DNA of 64,000 nt from Novosphingobium sp. ERN07 (GCF_012641335.1 NZ_JABAID010000001.1:558001-622000), one strand, 5' to 3'. Positions 42,429-50,389 are shown, counted from the stretch's first letter. The notes: a model not told the origin generated them from the sequence alone. Numbers and translations: made by a program.

Positions 42429-42932
42429 ATGTATGATGTGAGAGACATCACGAACTTCATTCTCGAGTTTGCGGATCGTCGTGGACTTAGGATGACAAAT
42501 CTTGCCCTGCAGAAGTTGCTCTACTTTGCCCATGGCTGGTTCTACGCCATGTATGATAAGCCTTTGGTAAAAAGCAAGTTTGAGGCTTGGAAGTATGGCC
42601 CAGTTCAAAGGGTCATATACGATCAGTTCAAAGCGTTTCGAGATCAGCCAATTCGCGACGTAAAAGCTACATATATTGACCCTTTAACTGGTGAGTCAGT
42701 ATACAGGCCGCATAACGTTGAATCTCAACATGCATCTATGATTGAGTTAGTGCTGGAGCAATACGCACAATATACGGCCAATCAATTGGTTGAAGCTTCA
42801 CATGTGGAAGATGGTCCTTGGGAGTATGTCTGGCAGCAGGCAGACGATTCAATTTATCCTGGTATGAAGATCCCAGACGCACTTATTCTTGATCACTTTC
42901 GACGGATAACGCCTGTCGTCACACTGCATTAA
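42429..42932 (+). CDS. Panacea-domain (DUF4065, SocA/GepA-like) antitoxin
   Basis: The 167-residue protein shows the Panacea pattern: MYDVRDITNFILEFADRRG, then NLALQKLLYFAHGWFYAM, then FEAWKYGPVQRVIYDQFK. Panacea proteins are antitoxins that neutralise many unrelated toxins encoded beside them; Caulobacter SocA, which delivers SocB to ClpXP, is a relative. The gene has much lower GC than its neighbours, pointing to recent acquisition. A toxin candidate follows 11 nt downstream in the same direction. The assignment of the family is firm; the antitoxin role depends on the partner. Confidence 0.85.
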   Translation: MYDVRDITNFILEFADRRGLRMTNLALQKLLYFAHGWFYAMYDKPLVKSKFEAWKYGPVQRVIYDQFKAFRDQPIRDVKATYIDPLTGESVYRPHNVESQHASMIELVLEQYAQYTANQLVEASHVEDGPWEYVWQQADDSIYPGMKIPDALILDHFRRITPVVTLH

Positions 42933-42943
42933 GGAGATAACCT

Positions 42944-43636
42944 TTGTCTCGTACGGTAGATATCATTGATGCAGCCAGAATGACGGCTTCGACGTCTCGA
43001 GAAACGACATCTCGTGTCAGTCAATATTTTGGTGATGCAGGCCCGTTCAGTTATGGCGGTGTGAGGAAGCTAACGCCTATTTTGCTGGGAGGTACGCTGC
43101 CCTACACAGTGGCAGTCAGTGGTCTTGAAAAGATCAAGTTCGACTTAGCACGAAAGTGTAACCTTGAGGTTGCACAGCTCATTGCAAAATGTGAGACTTT
43201 CTGCGGAAGCACCTTTTACCCGCTGAAAAAGATAGTGTACGCAGTGGATCGAGATTTCTCGTTAAGCCTCCGTCCCGAGACTGTCGCTGTTGTTAATGGG
43301 ATACCGAATCTCATTTTTCTACAACCACGGAAAAACCCGACCCCTTGGGCTTATAATTCATCTTTTATGCGCCGGGTGCTTGAGGAAGTTTACGCAGATT
43401 ACTTTGATGAATTCAAGATTTGGCTTATCGATACTGAGGCGGTCATAGGAAATGTGCGTCAGTTAGCACTTGTCGACTTACAGTCCGTTCCTTCTATGTC
43501 AGAACGGGAATTTACCCGTAGAATTGCATCGCTTCGCCAAGCTTGGCGACTTCACCTCATGGGGCCGAAGCAAAAACGCCAAAAGCCTGATCGGCCAGAT
43601 CATCGCCAGACTGGCTTTGGGTTTTTGGAAGAATGA
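42944..43636 (+). CDS. Unrecognised partner of the Panacea protein, candidate toxin
   Basis: TTG start with a strong AAGGAG seven nt upstream; 230 residues, 11 nt after the Panacea gene and equally AT-rich. I do not recognise a family. Visible features are a Ser/Thr-rich N terminus, a conserved-looking SQYFGDAGPFSYGGVRKL, a predicted alpha/beta core (RPETVAVVNGIPNLIFLQPRK, then VYADYFDEFKIWLIDTEAV), and a basic tail KQKRQKPDRPDHRQ. No signal peptide or membrane helix. Position, order and spacing match toxins of Panacea pairs. It could also be an effector of a defence system. Confidence 0.7.
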   Translation: MSRTVDIIDAARMTASTSRETTSRVSQYFGDAGPFSYGGVRKLTPILLGGTLPYTVAVSGLEKIKFDLARKCNLEVAQLIAKCETFCGSTFYPLKKIVYAVDRDFSLSLRPETVAVVNGIPNLIFLQPRKNPTPWAYNSSFMRRVLEEVYADYFDEFKIWLIDTEAVIGNVRQLALVDLQSVPSMSEREFTRRIASLRQAWRLHLMGPKQKRQKPDRPDHRQTGFGFLEE

Positions 43637-43663
43637 AACTGTCGTTAGTCAAATAGCTCAAAG

Positions 43664-43903
43664 ATGGGTAACGCCCCCTCGCCTTTGTCTGCGCATTTTG
43701 ATGAACACAATTTGTGGGTCGAACTGATCGACGGCCGCACACTCGGTGTGCCCCTTACATGGTTTCCGCGTCTGCTCCATGCATCAGAATCAGACAGGTT
43801 GGCGTTCTTCCTGAGCCGCGATGGCATCCATTGGGATGAACTGGACGAGGACATTTCGGTCGAGGGACTGCTCAGCGTGTCCCTGCACAGACCTTTTACT
43901 TAA
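43664..43903 (+). CDS. DUF2442 protein
   Basis: The 79-residue protein has the DUF2442 core: LWVELIDGRTLGVPLTWFPRLLHASESDR and GIHWDELDEDISVEGLLS. The family is usually the second gene of a toxin-antitoxin pair with a DUF4160 protein, and the fold suggests DNA binding. Here the preceding gene is the Panacea partner, not DUF4160, so it is either an orphan or a third member of the upstream cassette. GC content is intermediate between the AT-rich cassette and the chromosome. Confidence 0.85.
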   Translation: MGNAPSPLSAHFDEHNLWVELIDGRTLGVPLTWFPRLLHASESDRLAFFLSRDGIHWDELDEDISVEGLLSVSLHRPFT

Positions 43904-43993
43904 CTGCTGGTGCTGCTGCCCACCCCCGACGCCTCCCGCCTGCGGGAGGGGGGCCGCGACCGGCACTTGCCCCGCGCTCTGCAATGATGGCAC

Positions 43994-44404
43994 ATGCTTA
44001 CCATGTCGCTTGACTTCGCCCCCCTCGCAAAAGCCGTCGCCCGTCTTGACGAGGGGCTTGTCCGGTTCCTTGCTGACCAGAGCGATGCGCAGATTCGAGA
44101 TGGGCTGATCCAGCGGTTCCAGTTTACCTACGACCTTGCCCACAAGATGCTGCGGCGGGCGCTGGAGGAGGCTTCGGCCAATCCTGAGGAGATTGACCGG
44201 CTGACCTTCCCCACTTTGATCCGCACCGGGGTGGAGCAAGGGCTGGTCGCCGGGGAATGGGCCGATTGGCGCATGTTCCGCGAGATGCGCAACATCACCT
44301 CGCACACTTATGACGAGGCAAAGGCCTTGCAGGTCGTGGCGGCGATCCCGGCGTTTCTGGCCGAGGCGCAGGGGTTGCTGGCGCGTCTGGAAGCGCGGGC
44401 GTGA
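43994..44404 (+). CDS. HEPN-domain toxin (HI0074-like)
   Basis: The 136-residue all-helical protein is of the HEPN family that pairs with minimal nucleotidyltransferases. Residues 99-106, RNITSHTY, form a perfect RX4HXY motif: Arg99 and His104 are the RNase site and Tyr106 is the residue AMPylated by MNT partners in characterised systems. The gene overlaps the MNT gene by 4 nt, the usual toxin-first order. A second ATG at 44003 is possible. An uncharged repeat-like hairpin (CCTCCCGCCTGCGGGAGG) lies just upstream. Confidence 0.9.
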   Translation: MLTMSLDFAPLAKAVARLDEGLVRFLADQSDAQIRDGLIQRFQFTYDLAHKMLRRALEEASANPEEIDRLTFPTLIRTGVEQGLVAGEWADWRMFREMRNITSHTYDEAKALQVVAAIPAFLAEAQGLLARLEARA

Positions 44405-44706
44405 CTGATGCCCTGAGGCTTGCGCCGGACGAACTGGCGCAGGTGCGGGAGATTCTGTCGCGCTGCTTGCCCGAAGGCGTGTCCGTCCGCGTGTTCGGCA
44501 GTCGTGCCAGCGGCGCTCCCAAGGCATGGTCGGACCTTGATCTGGCGCTGGACGGTCGTGAGGCTCTGCCGCTGTCCTTGCTGGCGATACTGCGCGAAGC
44601 GTTCGATGAATCGCCATTGCCGTGGAAAGTCGATCTGGTGGACTATCGCAGCGTATCGCCTGAATTCGCTGCGATCATTGACCGGGACAGCGTGCCGCTT
44701 TTCTGA
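44401..44706 (+). CDS. Minimal nucleotidyltransferase (MNT) antitoxin
   Basis: The 101-residue protein carries the exact MNT active-site motif GSX10DXD: Gly33-Ser34 in VFGSRASG and Asp45-Leu-Asp47 in WSDLDLAL. A third acidic residue lies in KVDLVDYR. MNT antitoxins inactivate HEPN RNases by adding AMP to the tyrosine of RX4HXY. The GTG start is within the HEPN stop, so translation is coupled. Codon use is normal for this genome, unlike the Panacea cassette, suggesting an older resident. Confidence 0.9.
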   Translation: MTDALRLAPDELAQVREILSRCLPEGVSVRVFGSRASGAPKAWSDLDLALDGREALPLSLLAILREAFDESPLPWKVDLVDYRSVSPEFAAIIDRDSVPLF

Positions 44707-44719
44707 CTATAGCCCCGTC

Positions 44720-44980
44720 ATGGAACTCGACGACCAACTTCGCCGCTATTTCGGCACCGACGATCTTGCTGCTGTCTCGCCTGCCGTGATGGAGGCGGGG
44801 GTGGAGAAGATGCTGGTCGATTTCGGGCTGGAGAAGGATGGCGCGCGGCGGTTCGGGCTGTGGACGCTGCTGCACATGCTTGGCCATGCGCCCGATCTGG
44901 ACGTGGCGTTCGAAGACGCGGCGGATCGTGATGCGGCGCGCAATTTCATGGATCTGATGGACCGGGCGGGCGGCGGTTAA
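44720..44980 (+). CDS. Conserved hypothetical protein, 86 residues
   Basis: The ATG at 44720 starts MELDDQLRRYFGTDDLAAVSP. The rest is helical: MEAGVEKMLVDFGLE, RRFGLWTLLHMLG, LDVAFEDAADRDAARNFMDLM. The high-GC codon use and neat helical pattern support a real gene; I recall close relatives in sphingomonads without a function. It begins 14 nt after the MNT stop, so it may be co-transcribed with the HEPN/MNT pair, but it does not look like part of the toxin system. Confidence 0.75.
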   Translation: MELDDQLRRYFGTDDLAAVSPAVMEAGVEKMLVDFGLEKDGARRFGLWTLLHMLGHAPDLDVAFEDAADRDAARNFMDLMDRAGGG

Positions 44981-44999
44981 GCGCGCCCGGTCCCGGACA

Positions 45000-45782
45000 T
45001 CATTTGACGAGATTGGCCGTGAGGCACTTGTCGGGGAAGTCGCTGACAAGGATGCGGCAGGTCATTGGTGCCGGTAAGACCGCGGCCATCTGCTCCTGAC
45101 TCAGCGGATACCATCCGTTGCCAGCCGGAGTTTCCTTTGGCGTGATGGTGACCTCAAGCACCTTGTGCCAGCGCGTGTAAGTGTACCCGCCTTCATAGGA
45201 CACTTCCGTCGCCTTCTGGATTTCGTTTTCGATCTGGCTTTGCGTGGTGATGCCGTGCGTGATCGAATCGGACAGCGATCCGGTGACTTCGGCTGAAAAG
45301 CCGAACCCTGAGGCCGATGCTGTGGCTGAAACGCTGCGATCGACGGTCTTCGAGAACTCGCTCATCGAACTCGTCGAGGTGACGAAGGTTTCCTGCATAG
45401 ATGCCTTCATGGTGTCGGTATACCCGGTCGCCTTTTCCACCTGATGCCAGCAGTAGGTTTCGGTCACGTCCCACACAAGAAGCGAAGGGGCATCGTGATT
45501 CACATAGGGTTGCAACGTGTGATCCGCGTTCAGGATCTGCCGACCATCCCCAAGGGTGATCCCTAAAAAGGCGGAATACGGATTGGCTGGTATTAGGATG
45601 GGCCGCCCGCCAGACAGTTCAAGTGCGACCCAGGGCTGAAAGGGCATGACGATCTGCCTTGTCTGCGAAGCATCACGTACCACCGACGTGCGAGTGATCA
45701 GGTCGTATGGTGTGTTCGCCAGCAGTGGTGGCGAACTGCCATCGTATTTCAATGTGGTATCGGCCGTTGCGGTATCGCTCAT
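45000..45782 (-). CDS. Aerolysin-like beta-pore-forming candidate
   Basis: The ATG at 45782 is preceded by GGGGAGA at good spacing; a longer frame to 45857 lacks one. The 260-residue product has no signal peptide. After an N-terminal region with WVALELSGGRPILIPANPYS, residues 130-200 are Ser/Thr-rich with alternating polar and nonpolar residues (SVSATASASGFGFSAEVTGS, then ITHGITTQSQIENEI). A long strand follows: YTYTRWHKVLEVTITPK. This amphipathic insertion framed by long strands is typical of aerolysin/ETX-MTX2 proteins. Homology is not proven. If secreted it would need lysis or a non-Sec route. Confidence 0.6.
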   Translation of the reverse strand: MSDTATADTTLKYDGSSPPLLANTPYDLITRTSVVRDASQTRQIVMPFQPWVALELSGGRPILIPANPYSAFLGITLGDGRQILNADHTLQPYVNHDAPSLLVWDVTETYCWHQVEKATGYTDTMKASMQETFVTSTSSMSEFSKTVDRSVSATASASGFGFSAEVTGSLSDSITHGITTQSQIENEIQKATEVSYEGGYTYTRWHKVLEVTITPKETPAGNGWYPLSQEQMAAVLPAPMTCRILVSDFPDKCLTANLVK

Positions 45783-46035
45783 CGTGATGGTCTCCCCTGT
45801 TCGTTGCGCAGCCTGCATCGGGCGCACGCTGCGCAACGAAGGTGTCAGGTCGGACATGAATCACCAGACGCAGTGCGGCCTTGGTGGAGGGATTGAATCG
45901 CGATTTTGCTCAGAATGCGGCTCAAGTGTTTGAAAACAGGATTTATCCTTTGCCGCTGATTCCGATGCAACTCTCGTTGCTCCGGCACTGGCGGTTCCCG
46001 GTCGCTCTTGCGCTGGGCAGGTTGGCCGTGCATAG

Positions 46036-46050
46036 GAACAAACCATGATC
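46036..46050. promoter_or_regulatory. Possible LexA box at the ruvA start
   Basis: GAAC-N7-GATC matches the alphaproteobacterial SOS site GAAC-N7-GAAC at seven of eight positions and overlaps the ruvA ATG at 46045. ruvAB is damage-inducible in many bacteria, which supports it weakly. Confidence 0.3.
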
Positions 46051-46659
46051 GCGAAGCTTACCGGCATTCTTGATGACACAGGCCCTGATTGGGCGGTGAT
46101 CGACGCTAACGGTGTCGGTTATCTCGTCCACTGTTCGGCCAAGACGCTCAGCCATCTGGGCATCCGAGGGGACCGGGTGGTGATCCACACGGAAATGCAG
46201 GTGAGCGAAACTGACCAGCGCCTGATCGGCTTCACCAGCGCCGGAGAGCGGGCGTGGTTCCGGCTGTTGACGGCGGTGCAGGGTGTGGGTTCCAAAGTGG
46301 CGCTGGCGATCCTCTCGGCGCTTTCGGTTGAAGAACTGCAACGCGCCTGTGCGCAGGGTGACAGTGCGATGGTGGCGCGCGCGAACGGCGTGGGGCCAAA
46401 GCTGGCGAGCCGCATCGTCAATGAGTTGAAGGACAAGGCGGGCGGGCTTGCTGGCTATGCCTCGCCGGCTGGTGCGGGCGGTGAGGGCTTTGCGCCCCTT
46501 CCGGGGAATGCTGCCGCCGATGCCGTTTCAGCATTGCAGAACCTTGGCTTCAAGCCTGCCGTCGCCAGCAGCGCTGTGGCGACAGCGGTGAAGGATCTTG
46601 GCGAGGACGCCGGGCTGAACGATCTGGTGCGCGTGGCGTTGAAGAGGGCAGCGGGATAG
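46045..46659 (+). CDS. ruvA: Holliday junction DNA helicase subunit RuvA
   Basis: RuvA binds four-way junctions and loads RuvB. The 204-residue protein has the OB-fold N terminus ([31 protein letters not shown]). Two helix-hairpin-helix motifs follow ([20 protein letters not shown] and [18 protein letters not shown]), and the C-terminal RuvB-contacting domain [17 protein letters not shown] is present. It is 1 nt upstream of ruvB. A possible LexA site overlaps the start. Confidence 0.97.
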   Translation: MIAKLTGILDDTGPDWAVIDANGVGYLVHCSAKTLSHLGIRGDRVVIHTEMQVSETDQRLIGFTSAGERAWFRLLTAVQGVGSKVALAILSALSVEELQRACAQGDSAMVARANGVGPKLASRIVNELKDKAGGLAGYASPAGAGGEGFAPLPGNAAADAVSALQNLGFKPAVASSAVATAVKDLGEDAGLNDLVRVALKRAAG

Positions 46660-46660
46660 G

Positions 46661-47689
46661 ATGACCGACAACCCTCTCCTCACGCCAGAACGCATGGTCG
46701 ATGATCAGGACGCCGCGCTTCGGCCCAAGACGCTGGCGGAATTCGTCGGGCAGGCGGCGGCGAAAGACAATTTGCAGGTGTTCATCGAAAGCGCCCGGAT
46801 GCGGCGCGAGGCGATGGATCATGTGCTGTTCTTCGGGCCGCCGGGGCTGGGCAAGACCACGCTGGCGCAGATCATCGCGCGCGAACTGGGCGTCAACTTC
46901 CGCTCCACATCCGGGCCGGTCATCGCCAAGGCGGGGGATCTGGCGGCGCTGCTGACCAATCTCGAACATGGCGATGTGCTGTTCATTGACGAGATTCATC
47001 GGCTCAATCCCGTGGTCGAGGAAGTGCTCTATCCGGCGATGGAGGACCGCGCGCTTGATCTGATGATCGGGGAAGGGCCGTCGGCGCGTTCGGTACGGAT
47101 CGATCTGCCGCCTTTCACGCTGATCGGGGCGACGACGCGGCAGGGCCTGCTGCAAACGCCGTTGCGCGACCGCTTTGGCATTCCGGTACGGTTGCAGTTC
47201 TATTCGGTAGATGAACTGGAGCGCGTGGTGGCGCGCGGTGCTTCGTTGTTGGGCATCGGCATCGACAAGGGCGGTGCGACCGAGATCGCGCGCCGTTCGC
47301 GGGGCACGCCTCGCGTGGCAGGCCGACTGCTGCGCCGTGTGCGGGATTTTGCGCAAGTGGCGGGTGCGGAGAAGATCACCGCCAGTATCGCCGATAACGC
47401 GCTGACCCGGCTTGAGGTCGACAAGATCGGACTGGACCTTCAGGACCGGCGCTATCTGATGATGATCGCGGATATCTATAAAGGTGGGCCGGTGGGCGTG
47501 GAAACGCTGGCGGCTGGCCTTTCCGAACCGCGCGACACGATTGAGGAAGTGATCGAACCTTACCTGATCCAGTTGGGCCTGATCGCCCGCACTGCGCGGG
47601 GGCGCTGTCTGAACGATCGCGGCTGGCAGCATCTGGGGCTTACGCCGCCAACGGGCCAAATGCCGGGCCTGTTCGATTCGGGCGACTGA
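46661..47689 (+). CDS. ruvB: Holliday junction branch-migration ATPase RuvB
   Basis: The 342-residue AAA+ motor drives branch migration with RuvA. Motifs: [12 protein letters not shown] at the N terminus, Walker [15 protein letters not shown], Walker [13 protein letters not shown], sensor [20 protein letters not shown] with the arginine finger, and the C-terminal winged helix ([17 protein letters not shown]). It directly follows ruvA. ruvC is not in the operon; it lies 1.3 kb away on the opposite strand. Confidence 0.98.
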   Translation: MTDNPLLTPERMVDDQDAALRPKTLAEFVGQAAAKDNLQVFIESARMRREAMDHVLFFGPPGLGKTTLAQIIARELGVNFRSTSGPVIAKAGDLAALLTNLEHGDVLFIDEIHRLNPVVEEVLYPAMEDRALDLMIGEGPSARSVRIDLPPFTLIGATTRQGLLQTPLRDRFGIPVRLQFYSVDELERVVARGASLLGIGIDKGGATEIARRSRGTPRVAGRLLRRVRDFAQVAGAEKITASIADNALTRLEVDKIGLDLQDRRYLMMIADIYKGGPVGVETLAAGLSEPRDTIEEVIEPYLIQLGLIARTARGRCLNDRGWQHLGLTPPTGQMPGLFDSGD

Positions 47690-47760
47690 GCGGATGCTGC
47701 CGTTTGTTCCGCGTCGGATTTGAAAGACTCAGGCCTCATTCGGTCCCAAACTGGCACAGA

Positions 47761-47889
47761 GTTAACCGGCAGTGCGCCGCGGTCCCATTTTCGGGCAGAT
47801 TCACGCCCAGTAAAGGGGTTAACGGCATTGCCCTTGGGGGTGCCATCTGCGTTGATCGATCTGTCAGGAAAGCAAAGTATGGCGTTAAC
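47761..47889. promoter_or_regulatory. Three GTTAAC palindromes upstream of the PEP-CTERM gene
   Basis: GTTAAC occurs at 47761-47766, 47818-47823 and 47884-47889, i.e. at 57- and 66-nt spacing within 175 nt of the start codon. The flanks are similarly GC-rich (AGTTAACCGGC, GGTTAACGGCA, CGTTAACCCGC). At this base composition three copies in so short a span are unexpected, so they may be operator sites. A TGGCAC sequence just left of the first resembles a sigma-54 -24 element, but the -12 element is poor. Confidence 0.4.
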
Positions 47890-47935
47890 CCGCTTCTGCT
47901 AGTCGGCTTTCCCAGGGAAAACGAAGGCAACGATC

Positions 47936-48922
47936 ATGTCGGTTCGGATGGCATTGGCAAAACTGGCAGCAGCAGCAGCGGGCGGGGCTATGCTCGGCGG
48001 CGGCGCTGTTCACGTATCGGAGGCCCCCTCGACTGGGGAAATCCATCACGTAAAGCCGGTCAAGGTCAAAAAGGCGAAGCCTGTAAAGCGGGTTGTAGCT
48101 CGCCGCGCCGCGCCGCGTGAGGTGCATCGTGCGCGCCGGGTTGTTACAACGACGACCACGCGGACGTGCGAACCAGCCCAGCAGATGGCGATGGTGCCCG
48201 TGCCCTACATGCCGCCGATGCCTCCGCAGCAGATGGCGGGTGGCGGCGGTGGCGGCGTGCCCGTGGTGATCGGCGGTGGCGGCCTTGGCGGCTTCGGCGG
48301 CGGTTTCTTCGGCGGCTTCTTTGGCGGCGGTGGTGGTAGCAGTGGCGGTGGTAGCGTGGTGATCTCCTCCACCAGCACAGGTTCGACGTCCACGTCAGGC
48401 GGTTCAACGTCGAGTTCGGGCGGCTCGACCTCGTCAACCACTGGTGGCGTGTCCACTTCAACCGGCGGTGTATCGACCTCGACGTCGACTGGCGGTGTGT
48501 CTACTTCGACCGGCGGTGTTTCCACCTCTTCTTCGACATCGTCGGGCAACGTCAGCACGTCTTCGGGCAATGTGTCGTCGTCGAGCGGGAACGTTTCGAC
48601 CTCAAGTGGAAACGTGAGCACCTCGTCAGGAAATGTGACCAGCAGTTCGTCGACTTCGACGTCGTCCGGCAACGTCACGTCCAGTTCGTCGACATCGTCT
48701 TCGACCTCTTCGTCGACCTCAAGCTCCACTTCGAGCAGCACCAGCAGCTCGACCTCATCCTCCACCTCGTCGTCGACGTCTTCAAGCTCGAACGGATCGA
48801 CCTCGACCTCGTCGACCAGCAGCGGCACCGAAGTGCCCGAACCATCGATGATCATTCTCTTTGGCGCGGCCGCAGCAGGGCTGGTGGCACGCCGCCGGTT
48901 CGGCAAAGTTAAGCAAGCCTGA
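47936..48922 (+). CDS. Serine/threonine-rich PEP-CTERM surface protein
   Basis: The 328-residue protein starts with a hydrophobic, Ala-rich signal-like segment and a basic region (HHVKPVKVKKAKPVKRVVARR). A Gly-rich stretch, then about 150 residues of Ser/Thr/Gly/Asn repeats (SSGNVSTSSGNV, TGGVSTS) follow. The end is VPEPSMIILFGAAAAGLVARRR, a textbook PEP-CTERM signal: VPEP, a membrane helix and an Arg cluster. Exosortase would cleave it; no exosortase gene is in the window. The repeat codons vary (TCG, TCC, AGC, ACG, ACC), so the protein sequence is what is maintained. A likely glycosylated matrix protein. Confidence 0.85.
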   Translation: MSVRMALAKLAAAAAGGAMLGGGAVHVSEAPSTGEIHHVKPVKVKKAKPVKRVVARRAAPREVHRARRVVTTTTTRTCEPAQQMAMVPVPYMPPMPPQQMAGGGGGGVPVVIGGGGLGGFGGGFFGGFFGGGGGSSGGGSVVISSTSTGSTSTSGGSTSSSGGSTSSTTGGVSTSTGGVSTSTSTGGVSTSTGGVSTSSSTSSGNVSTSSGNVSSSSGNVSTSSGNVSTSSGNVTSSSSTSTSSGNVTSSSSTSSSTSSSTSSSTSSSTSSSTSSSTSSSTSSSSNGSTSTSSTSSGTEVPEPSMIILFGAAAAGLVARRRFGKVKQA

Positions 48923-48957
48923 TTGGATGTTATCGCCTGCTGCGGCGGGTGAACGGG

Positions 48958-48990
48958 AAGGGCGGCATCCGGGGGGAGCCGCCCTTTTTT
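48958..48990 (+). terminator. Intrinsic terminator of the PEP-CTERM gene
   Basis: AAGGGCGGC pairs with GCCGCCCTT (48958-48966 with 48978-48986) and is followed by more T residues. It is located 36 nt after the stop and close to the convergent ruvC stop. Confidence 0.88.
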
Positions 48991-49008
48991 ACATTCTGAG
49001 AATGTCCG

Positions 49009-49485
49009 TCAGCGGTGGCTGCCCAGCATATTGGCGTGGGTGATCGCCACGGCCAGCGCATCTGATGCGTCTTCCCCTGCAAGCTGAACGCCGGGCAGAA
49101 GAATTTTCAGCATGTGCTGGATCTGCTGCTTTTCTGCCCCGCCGGTGCCGACCAGCGCTTTCTTGATCACCTTTGTCGGGTATTCGGCCACAGGGATACC
49201 TGTGCGCGCAACCGCAACCATCGCCACGCCGCGCGCTTGTCCCAGCTTGAGTGTGGACTGCGGGTTTACGTTGACGAACACCTCTTCAACCGCACCGCTA
49301 TCGGGTTTGTAGATATCGATCACCGCCGCAAGCGCTGAATCGAGTTCGACGAGGCGTTCGGCCATTGATGTCTTGGCATCGGTGCGAATCTGGCCATTGG
49401 CCACATGGCTGAGCCTGCTGCCAGACTTGGATATGACGCCCCAGCCTGTGCAGGTCAGGCCAGGGTCGATGCCGAGAATGATCAT
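49009..49485 (-). CDS. ruvC: Holliday junction resolvase RuvC
   Basis: RuvC cleaves four-way junctions on the RuvAB complex. The 158-residue protein has the four acidic residues in context: the first Asp in [15 protein letters not shown], Glu in [12 protein letters not shown], and the C-terminal pair in [15 protein letters not shown]. The [14 protein letters not shown] stretch is also conserved. It is just downstream of yebC on the same strand, a frequent pairing, and separated from ruvAB by the PEP-CTERM gene. Confidence 0.97.
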   Translation of the reverse strand: MIILGIDPGLTCTGWGVISKSGSRLSHVANGQIRTDAKTSMAERLVELDSALAAVIDIYKPDSGAVEEVFVNVNPQSTLKLGQARGVAMVAVARTGIPVAEYPTKVIKKALVGTGGAEKQQIQHMLKILLPGVQLAGEDASDALAVAITHANMLGSHR

Positions 49486-49519
49486 TTGCGATCCCCCCCT
49501 TTAGGGAGGACTGCAAAGA

Positions 49520-50284
49520 TCAACCCAGCTTCTCCATCACTTCGTCCGGGATTTCGTAGTTCCCCCAGACGGTCTGGACGTCATCGTCATCGTCCAGCAC
49601 GTCGATCAGCTTCAGCAACGTTGCTGCGTCGTCAGCCGATACCTCGGTCTTCATGTTGGGGCGCCACGCCAGCTTTACGCCTTCGGCTTCGCCAAGAACC
49701 TTTTCAAGTTCGCGGGCAACCTCGTGCAGGTTTTCCACCGCGACCCAGATCTGGTGGCTGCCGGGGTTTTCGTCGCCATCGCCCATGTCGGATTCGACAT
49801 CATCCGCCCCTGCTTCGATTGCGGCTTCGAGAACCTTTTCCTCGTCGCCCACCTTGCCGGGATACTCGATCAGGCCAAGACGTTCGAAGCCGTGGCTGAC
49901 CGCGCCCGATGCCCCAAGGTTGCCGCCGTTCTTCGAAAAGGCAGTGCGCACGTTGGTGGCGGTGCGGTTGCGGTTGTCGGTCAGCGCTTCGACGATGACG
50001 GCCACGCCGCCGGGGCCATAGCCTTCGTAGCGCACTTCTTCGTAGTTTTCGCCGTCGCCCTTCGATGCCTTGTCGATCGCGCGGGCGATGTTGTCCTTGG
50101 GCATGGACTGGGCCTTGGCCGCGTTGACCGCCGCGCGCAGGCGCGGGTTCATGTCAGGATCGGGCATTCCCATCTTGGCCGCCACGGTGATTTCGCGGCT
50201 GAGCTTGGAGAACTGTGCAGAGCGCTTTTTGTCCTGCGCGCCCTTGCGGTGCATGATGTTCTTGAATTTGGAATGGCCTGCCAT
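49520..50284 (-). CDS. yebC: YebC/PmpR family protein (TACO1-like)
   Basis: The ATG at 50284 opens [21 protein letters not shown], the invariant family start. The 254-residue protein continues with the conserved [21 protein letters not shown] and the acidic C-terminal third ([24 protein letters not shown]). Long described as a DNA-binding transcription factor, the family is now linked to translation of proline-rich stretches; both come from the literature. Probably co-transcribed with ruvC. Confidence 0.96.
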   Translation of the reverse strand: MAGHSKFKNIMHRKGAQDKKRSAQFSKLSREITVAAKMGMPDPDMNPRLRAAVNAAKAQSMPKDNIARAIDKASKGDGENYEEVRYEGYGPGGVAVIVEALTDNRNRTATNVRTAFSKNGGNLGASGAVSHGFERLGLIEYPGKVGDEEKVLEAAIEAGADDVESDMGDGDENPGSHQIWVAVENLHEVARELEKVLGEAEGVKLAWRPNMKTEVSADDAATLLKLIDVLDDDDDVQTVWGNYEIPDEVMEKLG

Positions 50285-50389
50285 GATCCGTCTTCTTGCG
50301 GGGTATGAGTCTGTCAGTGCCCCTAGCCGACACAAGCCGTTCGGGCAATCTATGTGGCGCGATGCCGATTTTGGCGGCATGAAGCGCGG

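Noticed and set aside
48205-48906. Minus-strand Val/Glu/Asp/Pro-rich frame opposite the PEP-CTERM gene
   Set aside because: It is the mirror of the Ser/Thr repeat codons; the plus strand has a signal-like start, a sorting tail and a terminator.
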